A DNA stretch of 64,000 bases, from assembly GCA_029961685.1 (NCBI GenBank), contig JARWKL010000010.1, positions 22,790,067 through 22,854,066 on the forward strand, read 5' to 3'. A program made the position numbers and the translations under genes. Origin of the DNA: Aristolochia californica (Eukaryota > Streptophyta > Magnoliopsida > Piperales > Aristolochiaceae). Below, one piece after another: positions 56,023 through 64,000 of the stretch. Within the stretch, counting starts at the first letter, position 1. Each line of letters starts with the position of its first letter. The notes below the pieces were generated by a model that made no database searches, was not told where the DNA came from, and saw nothing but the letters and a program-made list of their open reading frames with translations.

Positions 56023-58349
56023 CCAATAGTAAACCGATCTTCAAAGTCCACATTGGTGTCATAAATCTATGAGGTTTTACACATGTTTATCCATTTATTG
56101 ATAAAAAATGATGTCCACATTGAAAATATCAATGGAATAATAGAGAAAATGAATAAGATTTTCATTTGTTGAAACTGCATTGAGTGACATTTTATAGTAT
56201 TTTTATTCCTAATCTTTTTATGTTTTTGCTACACACTACTATTTTTTATTTGGTCTTAACATTATGCTAGTCATAATCATTTTCCTTAGAGAAGAATTGT
56301 AAAAACACATTCATTTTCTATTTACATCAATAGAATCATATTTAGGCTAGAGGTTCTAAAATAAAAAAAATGTAGATTGGTATTTTTTTTCACTTATTTG
56401 CTTAGTTTTCATTTATATCCCCTTTGTAAATTTAAAATTTTGTATATAATCTAAAGTAGCTTGCCATTTCTAATTTATGAGTAAACCTTTTGTAAGAGTA
56501 ATACCATATATGAACATCATCATTATGCAAAAAGTGCCCTTTTAGCACAGTTGTGATGCTAATAGTAGAAATAAAACAAAAAGTTGACTCAGTTTGTAAG
56601 ACATGTACAATCTCCAAGTATCATATACGATAATATCCAATGTCATTACATTTGATGACCATGTTTGGAATTGTATTCAGCATATATCATTTCTCAAGGT
56701 TGGAGCAACAGCCTTGAAACCAGACATGTATGACATGATACATGATATGTCTCTCTTAATTGGTACCACCTCTAGGCAAAGGGACCAAATCAATCCCATA
56801 AACATGCCTCAAATTTTTTACGAGAGAGAAGATAAAGTTGTCATAAAAGAAAATTTTAAAAGTTAAAAAAGGTCACCATAGTCTATTAGCAAGAGGAAGT
56901 AAACCAATTTGTGGTAGATAAGATCTAGTATAGGCTCTAACAGGCTCCTGCAATTGTAAATTTTATTATGCAAAAAAAAAAAATGCTAAATTGGTTCAAA
57001 ATTATAATGACCAAAATTCGGCATTATACCTCCTTACTTGGGGCAAGATGGGTAGAACATGATTGATATCATAATTTGATGATAAAATTTGGAAAAAATC
57101 TTGTCATTGAGACAAGAAAGAAACTTTATGTTCATAGCCAATTATAAGCTAAGAAGAGGTTTAGCTTAAAATTGGCCTACATGATCATGACAAATTTCAA
57201 TTTTAAGTGAATTATTGTTTTGATAATCACATTATGATCTATTTTCTGTCTCCTTTTAATGATAACATGAAATTTAAGCCATTAAATCCTCTTCTTAGTT
57301 GTTCTTAAGATATGAATGTGTTCATAACTAGCTTTAGCATATACCAAGTTTATTAGATCTAAAGGGGAATATTTTAAGTTGCTTAGTATTTTTTATTTTC
57401 CATTAAAATAGGTTATGAATAGGATGAAGGGTTTGTCACAATAGATTTTTTGGTAAAAGGATCAGCTAGGCATTCATTTAGATCATTTGGGAAAACGTGT
57501 GGAGGTGGCACAATTTGTTTGATTTCAACTGTGAATGGAGAGTACATACTAACTCAGCCAGAAGAGCTCTTGCCCATTGTTATGAGAAACATGTATATGC
57601 CTCTAGGCATGAACTTTGCATGTTTGCTCCACTAAAGTTTTCAACATCATCTATAGAAAGGTAACCAATATTGTTATTTACTTGCTTTTAGGACTCTTTC
57701 ATAAGATTGAAAATGGAAATAGTATTGTTATTTTCTATCACCCACCAAATGAGACTCAACCACCATATACTTAATACATAAGTTTTCTTCTTGATTTGTC
57801 TACATGGTTTATAAAATTCGCATTCGGGTGTTTTGGCCTTCATGTATTGTTGAAATAATTTAGAATTTGGAGATAACTAAATATCCCTACCCTGATAGAC
57901 AATTTTGTAGATTTGAATTGATAGCCATTTTTTTTTAATTTGATAAAAAAATATGATTTACTCATGCATAGAGTTGTAAGGTACCTTGGACTATTTGTTA
58001 GTGACTTAAAAAAATAAATGTTACTCTGCGATTTGGTAGCTTTTATGGGTTGCTTTGAAGGATAAATTGCCTCTTGTACCATATCAAAAAGGGATGTAGC
58101 TTAAAGTTATCAGAAGCTTGTGTGTGATGACATTAAGCTATAGAGTCCACAAAGCATATTTGAGCTCTCTTGAATTGCTTGGCTTTTTCTTTGTTAGCAT
58201 GCGACAAGAGTTTTGCGTGTAAGGGATAGTAGGTTTGCACTATGTTTTTTTGAAAACTATCTTTTGAATGTTTTGTCAATCCTTTTCTAATAATGGAAGG
58301 TGGCATCTTTGATACGCCCCTTTTTTGGCGAAGTATGAATTTTTTTTCA
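56023..58349. other. AT-rich intergenic sequence
   Basis: No gene supported. Small ORFs at 56,603, 57,450 and 57,840 lack recognisable domains. Confidence 0.5.
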
Positions 58350-59165
58350 AAATGAAAACACCTTCTCAAATTAAAAATGTAATTATCAAGCTTGATTGAT
58401 TGAGATAAACATACAAGATATATACAACTCTCTTTCCAATGTTCTATAGTGAAATAAGGAAGCTTTTAAAATGTTTTTTATAAGGTCTAGGCAAGATAGG
58501 TAAGACATTGAATTTGAGTTATTCTTGACACTTGCTTATAGAATCTAAATTGTGTGATCTCGAGTGAGAGTTTTTAGGTAAGTGTTTGGTTGTCACCATA
58601 AGACATGAATTCATTGACTTCTCCACAATAATATTTTTTGGAAGATAGTATAACAAAAATGAGTGTTGTAATGGATTTACAGAAAAGGGAGATCCAAATG
58701 AATTGGAAGAAAAGATGGAGGTGTTTATGGTGTTCGAGATGAGAAAATAGTGAACAAGGAGAATGATGATGAATGAGAGGAAGAAGGAGAGGACGTATGT
58801 ATGCAAGAGGGATGTGAGGCTTCCTTCTTTTTCAGAATTGAATGACTTTTCCTTGGATCAGATTGTCGACTTTGATACCATGTGAAAACCTTTCAAATTT
58901 AAAACACCTCAAATTAAACTTGTAACTATCAAACATGATTTATTAATGAGAGAAACATACAAGATACACACAAATTTCTTTCCTACGTTCTACAATGAAA
59001 TAAGGAAGCATTTCAAAATCTTTGGATAAGGTCTAGGTTTCTTTCCATCAAAGTCTAGAGAATTTATGTAAGAATTTAAATTTTAATTATTCTTGACCCT
59101 TGTTTATGTGATCTAGATTGTGTGATCTTGATAGAGTGTTTTAAGGTAAGTGCCTAGTTGGTGAA
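58350..59165 (-). mobile_element. Possible TRIM or eroded LTR pair
   Basis: About 270 bp at 58,350-58,605 matches 58,881-59,165 (shared AGAAACATACAAGATA-type core, GAAATAAGGAAGC, ATAAGGTCTAGG, ATTGTGTGATCT). Directly left of the right copy, the minus strand reads TGGTATCAAAGTCG, close to an initiator-Met PBS, and the right copy starts TGTGAAAACC. That is the layout of a small minus-strand LTR element. No target duplication or clear polypurine tract was found. Confidence 0.4.
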
Positions 59166-59399
59166 TATCTCTGCTTCTTGATACGAGGAACGTGCATGAA
59201 AGAATTTTCTAAACCACATGTATTTTTGATATAGCTGGATATGGGTCGCTTGAGTGAGATCTTGTAGTTGGCATGTTTTGTAATTTGTCTTGGATGGAAG
59301 AGAGAGAACATGGGTCCCTTGAGTGAGCTCTTGTAGGTGGCATGTGAGATTGCATATTCTGACATGAGAACTAGGTTAATTATAATAGAATAACCTTTA
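59166..59399. other. Spacer before the Athila-like LTR
   Basis: Contains GGGTC.CTTGAGTGAG.TCTTGTAG twice (about 59,246 and 59,312), a small tandem duplication. No gene. Confidence 0.4.
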
Positions 59400-60719
59400 T
59401 AATTGTGTTATAGGTGGTTATTTATCAGTTTTCAAATGAAACGTGCATTTATTGAATTTGGCATTAATCACTGCCTATATTGCATATTTTTCTCTCCTGA
59501 ATTATATTTCATTGCTTTTAGAGTTTATTTATTCCTGAAATGTTTTTTATGGATTTAATTATGGAATTTTAGGAGAATTTTGATGGAGAAGGAGATATTT
59601 ACCAAAACGCCCTTAGTGAAATGGAGGTGATTTTTAGGGCAAATCATTTTAAAACAAAGAAAAAGGGTATTAAAGAAAGGGAGGAGTGTTTACGGAAAGG
59701 AGAGGAGGAGATCGACCAAAATAGAGGACCTTGGAATGGAAACAAGGGAAGACCCGAGAGGAGTTTCCCACCGTCTTTTGCCGCGCCACCGCCTTCCACC
59801 GTCGTCCACTGCCGTCCGGCAATCGAGAACAAACCCGAGGAGAGCTCGAGAGAGTCTCCGTCAAGGTGAGTTCAACAGTTTCTGCTCGCCAGGCCGAGAA
59901 GTGATTCGAGAGGGCTTCTCCGGTGCCAATTCCGCTTTTCGACCATCCTCCGGCGTCGATTACGTATTTCTGACCATTCCCGGAGCTATTCCGACTCCGA
60001 CCGAGACTCGAGAGAGCTGGTTAGAGGACTTCAGCTCTGTTTCTTTCTTCGCCGGACGTCACCTCCGTCCATCGGCTTCTATCCTTCATCGCCGGTGTCG
60101 TCTCTACCTCCGGCCACTGACTCTTGCTACCCGAAGCCATCAATTTTGGGAAATTGCAGCACTCGTGAGAACGAGTTGCTACCCGAGCGAGAGGAAGGAG
60201 AAGGGGAGTAATTCATCATTTTTGAATTTAATTTTTTGTATAGTTTGAACTTAGGTTTTGGATGTTTATTGAATCTGAATTGATAATTAATGTTTATTGA
60301 ATATTTGTTTTCCGGATATTTTATTAAATTAGCTAATTAGGGTAGGATTATGATTGAGGTTGGATTTTGGTATTTTAATCCGATTTCTGTCTTGCACTCT
60401 ATGCGCCCGAGAGGGGCTAGACGCAAGGATTGAGAAATCGGATCCGTGGTTACGTGGCGCTTGAGAGAGGCACGAATTACCATAAAATCCAGAGTTGACG
60501 TTTCCTATTGTGCAAGTAGTTAACTAGATGATTGCTTGATAATTTAACATATAATTAGTGTTTAGTTCATATTAATTCATCATATTTTGTTAGGTTAGTT
60601 GACTGAAGAATACACAAAATTCAGTCCTCCCTGTAGATATGACCCTCGCTTCCCGCTAAATTACATGAACGATTCGTACGCTTGCAAGGTATTAAAGCCG
60701 ATGTAACTGAATTACTACA
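59400..60719 (+). repeat. Athila-like 5' LTR (left end uncertain)
   Basis: The right end is fixed by the PBS: CTTGCAAGG ... ATTACTACA, then a short T-run and the PBS. The left end is not resolvable with one LTR; TGTTATAGG near 59,409 is one candidate start. ORFs within (59,621; 59,736) are Pro/Ser/Arg-rich and low complexity, and are taken as LTR sequence. Confidence 0.55.
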
Positions 60720-60728
60720 TCAATTTTT

Positions 60729-60746
60729 TGGCACCATTGCTGGGGA
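60729..60746 (+). other. Athila-type primer binding site
   Basis: TGGCACCATTGCTGGGGA is close to the TGGCGCCGTTGCCGGGGA PBS of Athila/Tat-type elements. All three differences are C-to-T or G-to-A. Confidence 0.8.
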
Positions 60747-60792
60747 GGCTCGTATTAAGTGTATCTCTTTGTTCTCCATGGTCTTAGGTTAG

Positions 60793-60825
60793 ATTTATTT
60801 TTATTTTATTTTATTTTATTTTATT
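60793..60825 (+). repeat. (ATTTT)n microsatellite
   Basis: About six ATTTT units in the leader between PBS and gag. Confidence 0.85.
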
Positions 60826-61052
60826 GTTGCTTTCATAATTTTAGCTTGGTGATTTTGTACGGAATTATTTTTATTTCTTCTAGTTAGTTCATATTTTTAG
60901 TAGTGGGTTTGTTAGCTTAATTTGATAGTTCGTTTTGTTTATTTTTGTGTTTTTATGCACGAGCGCCGCTCCCTAGGTGGACCATTAGCTCCCTTTGTTG
61001 AAGAGGTAGAACATATTTGTAGGAAAACGCCGAAGTCAAGTTAGGAGCTACC

Positions 61053-62651
61053 ATGGCCAATTAGGGTGAACCATTACAGTTACCTGCAGCAGGTGACCGT
61101 AGAGCCCTGAGGGATTATTCTATCCCATCCCACTTCACATCACCTTCTTGCATTATATTGCCACCCACTATTGCCGCCAGTTATGAGTTGAAACCGGGTG
61201 TGATCCAACTGCTACCTACGTTCTATGGGTTGGAGAAGGAGGACCCATATTACCACATCAAGGAATTCTTAGGTATTTGTGCAACTTTCAAATTCCAGAA
61301 TTTCTCAGATGACTCTATCCGGTTAAGACTTTTTCCATTTTCACTTAAGGATAAGGCCAAGTCTTGGCTTAATTCCTTGGAGGTGGGCAACATTACTTCA
61401 TGGGACACATTAGTCACAAAATTTTTATCCAAGTACTTTCTCATTCAGAGAACTACAGCCCTCAAAACAGAAATCTCCAACTTTAGGCAGCAGGAGGGTG
61501 AACCCTTTTATGAGGCTTGGGAGAAATGGAAGGATTTGATCTGTAGGTGTCCGCATCATGGGTTTGAGAAATGGCATTTAGTGCAATACTTTTATCAAGG
61601 TCTTACACCCCAGGTTAGATCCATGGTAGATGTAATGAGTGGTGGGAGTTTGATGGGTAAGAGTGCTAGTGAGGCATGGGACTTCTTTGAAACGTTGAGT
61701 GATCAATCTCAGCAATGGGGTTCGTCATTTAATGTTGATAGGAGATCCCACGAAGCCAAAAAAGAGGGGGTCTATACGAGGTTAGTGAAACACCCATGCT
61801 CATGGCCAAGATTGAGTGGTTGACTAGAAAAATTGATGCCCTTATGGTGTCCAAGATTTCACCTGCTCCTAACCCTTCTATTGTCTATGCCATATGCTCT
61901 GGTTCATCTCATCCCACACAACTGTGTCCATCTAGTTCATCCAACCCAGAGCTCATTGAGGAGTTGAATGCAGTCCAGAATTTTCATAGACCAAACTAGA
62001 ACGATCCTTTTTCGGAAACTTATAATCCGGGTTCGGCTAGGCACCCAAATTTCTCATGGTCCAAGGGCCCACAGGTTGGGGGTCCTCCAGGGTTTACTCA
62101 ACCCCAAGCTCCGCGCCCACACATTGATTCCACAAAAACCTTCACTTAAGGATACACTTTAATTATTCATGCAGAATACACAGTCCTCCATTGCTAAACT
62201 TGAAATGCAAGTGAGTCAGTTGGCCAGCCACATGAGTGAACAAGCACAAAATAGACTCCCGAGTCAAACCATTCCTGACCCCAAAAGCACACATGAGAGT
62301 TGGTTGAGTTCCAAACCCCACCATGAGCAAGCCAAAGCCATTACCACCCTTAGGAGTGGTCGTGAGTTGAACAATGGGGTAGGGACCACTAAGTCTAAGG
62401 ACTCAAAGGATGACAATGGGGACACATCATTGAGTGAAGAACCTCCAAGTTCTCCACCAACAGCCAAGCAGATCCCTAACCAAGTCCCACTAGCTCCTTA
62501 TCCGCAGAGGTTATTGGGCCCACCTAGGAAAGGAGATAGCATGCATGAAACGTTGGAACTGTTTAGTAAGGTTCACATTAACATTCCACTTCTTGATGCT
62601 ATTAGGCAAGTCCCTGCCTATGCCCGATTTTTTAAAGACCTTTGTACATAG
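61053..62651 (+). pseudogene. Athila-like Gag (broken)
   Basis: An ATG at 61,053 (MAN, then TAG) leads into an open frame with LPTFYGLEKEDPYYHIKEF, LRLFPFSLKDKAKSWLNSL, TLVTKFLSKYF, EPFYEAWEKWKDL, CPHHGFEKWHLVQYFYQGL, the Athila/Tat capsid pattern. A frameshift near 61,780 moves to MLMAKIEWLTRKID. A TAG at 61,997 and a frameshift near 62,140 follow, then from 62,169 SSIAKLEMQVSQLASHMSE, AKAITTLRSGREL, APYPQRLLGP, NIPLLDAIRQVPAYARFF. A Cys-rich YAICSGSSHPTQLC is a partial zinc-knuckle-like motif. The first codon of the 61,158 frame is TTG, so the upstream ATG is the better start. In-frame stops at 61,062, 61,997, 62,160 and 62,649 match CAG or CAA with one C to T change. Confidence 0.87.
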
Positions 62652-64000
62652 AAGAGAAAACAACATGTTAACAAAAAGGTCTTTCTTACTGAGAATGTAA
62701 GCTCAATTCTGAAGCACAACACTCCTCCTAAAGTTAAAGATCCTGGATGTCCCACAATTTCATGTGTCATTGGTGAACATACCATCCAAAGAGCTCTTCT
62801 TGACTTAGGGGCAAGTGTGAATTTGCTTCCTTTCTTTGTGTACCAGCAATTAGGTTTGGGGGAATTGAAGCCTACTCCCATCACACATCAACTAGCTGAC
62901 CGTTCAGTCAATATACCACGAGGAATAGTTGAAGATGTTTTGATAAAAGTAGACAAATTTCTGTTCCCGGTTGATTTCATTGTTCTTAATACAGAACCAG
63001 TAGTCAATGTGACCAACCAAATTCCTGTCATCCTAGGACGTCCCTTCTTAGCCACATCTAATGCTATCATTCATTGTAAAAGTGGTGAGTTGGAGTTGTC
63101 TTTTGAAAATTTTAAGGTCTCATTGAATGTATTTAATGCTGGGCACCACCCACTTGAGTCTGATGATCTGAGTCCTGCATTTAAGATAGAAACTATTATG
63201 CTTGATGACGAATCCACTCTTGAATCTTTTGAGTCTTGCATAACATCTTTAGACATGGACTATTTTGATGAGGAAACATGTTTCCGAGAGGTTGATTCTT
63301 TACTCAATTCTGTACCTCTGTTGGAAGAAGCTTATGAGGTTATCACAACTGATCATCCACAGGATCTTCATCTTGACTTGGACAACCCTCTTAAAACTTC
63401 CAATCTAGATCTTAAGCCACTTCCTCCCACATTGAAGTATGCATTTTTGGGGCCCATGAACTCATTACCAGTCATTATTTCCTCTGATTTGAGTACTGAG
63501 CAGGAGGAACAATTGACTGAAGTTTTACAAGCACACAAAGAGGCATTGGGGTGGACTCTTGATGCCTTAAAAGGGATTATCCCCTCCATATGCATGCATC
63601 GTATTCATTTGGAGGAAGGGACTAAAGCCTCACGTGAGATGCAACGTAGGTTAAATCTCCTTATGCTGGAGGTTGTGAGAGAAGAAGTCATCAAGTTGCT
63701 TGTGACAGGAATCATTTACCCTATTTCCGATAGCACCTGGGTGAGTCCAATTCAAGTTGTCCCTAAGAAAGGGGGGATAACGATAACAAAAAATGAGAGT
63801 GGTGAATTGATTCCCACAAGAACTACCACCAAGTGGCGTGTCTGCATTGACTATAGAAAACTTAATTCCGCCACTAGGAAGGATCACTTCCCACTATCTT
63901 TCATTGATCAGGTACTAGAGTTATTGGCCGGCCACAATTTTTATTGCTTCTTAGATGGATACTCCGACTACAATCAAATTCCCATTGCTCCAGAAGACCA
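62652..64000 (+). pseudogene. Athila-like protease and RT start, cut by window edge
   Basis: It continues the 62,169 frame past the TAG at 62,649 and stays open to the window end by my reading. The protease has ALLDLGASVNLLPF (DxGAS active site) and PVILGRPFLATSNA. A variable linker follows, then RT: GIIYPISDSTWVSPIQVV, KWRVCIDYRKLNSATRKD, FYCFLDGYSDYNQIPI. The catalytic FDD box lies beyond the edge. As gag is broken, the element is probably dead despite the open pol. Confidence 0.85.

Noticed and set aside
59736..60248. 170-codon Pro/Arg/Ser-rich ORF
   Set aside because: Falls within the Athila-like 5' LTR; composition looks like GC-rich LTR sequence and there is no recognisable domain.
1..64000. 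tRNA genes, bacterial-style operons, origins or integrons
   Set aside because: Nothing with cloverleaf potential or prokaryotic gene organisation was seen; coding remnants and repeats are plant retroelement and nuclear gene types.

Overview
This window looks like repeat-rich nuclear DNA of a flowering plant, most likely a eudicot. The evidence is degenerate 5S rDNA with plant-type sequence, TTTAGGG-type telomere-like repeats, a Cassandra-type TRIM, plant Ty1/copia and Ty3/gypsy (chromovirus-like and Athila-like) LTR retrotransposons, and decayed F-box and PPR genes. I see no intact host gene. Every recognisable host-gene fragment is broken, so the window reads as a heterochromatic or pericentromeric-like retroelement graveyard.

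Layout. (1) 1-9,089: AT-rich sequence holding F-box/LRR gene debris (three related fragments, one with an F-box motif), a duplicated ~0.9 kb block containing a long hairpin, a degenerate minisatellite, and the 5' part of a mitochondrial-type PPR gene that stops abruptly. (2) 9,090-52,310: a three-unit tandem segmental array. Each unit (X1 10,281-20,017; X2 22,494-33,279; X3 35,959-51,025) carries an F-box/kelch-like scrap, a GC-rich block, a long AT-rich stretch, a clipped 5S rDNA cluster, a gene-like 5' end with telomere-like intron sequence, and an antisense DPH1 fragment; X3 has lost the last four. Units are joined by internally deleted copia elements (called E here, target-site duplication AAGAC). 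The array starts and ends inside half-copies of E broken at almost the same point, so the two halves add up to one E. E2 (33,280-35,958) hosts a complete Cassandra-like TRIM (TSD TGGTA).

(3) Inside X3, a Ty1/copia element (36,381-47,793, TSD AACCC) carries two later insertions from one Ty3/gypsy family: a full-length element (42,225-47,437, TSD CTCAT) inside the copia 5' LTR, and a solo LTR (38,531-38,943, TSD TGGAT) inside the copia pol. Empty AACCC sites survive in X1 and X2, so the order of events can be read: E insertion, unit amplification, copia insertion into X3, then gypsy insertions. (4) 52,311-59,400: AT-rich sequence with small duplications, a possible hAT-like MITE and a possible TRIM. 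(5) ~59,400-64,000: the 5' LTR, PBS, gag and first part of pol of an Athila-like element that runs off the right edge.

The genes do not form a pathway. What the window records is genome history: amplification, nesting, gene capture, and decay that appears dominated by C-to-T type changes.
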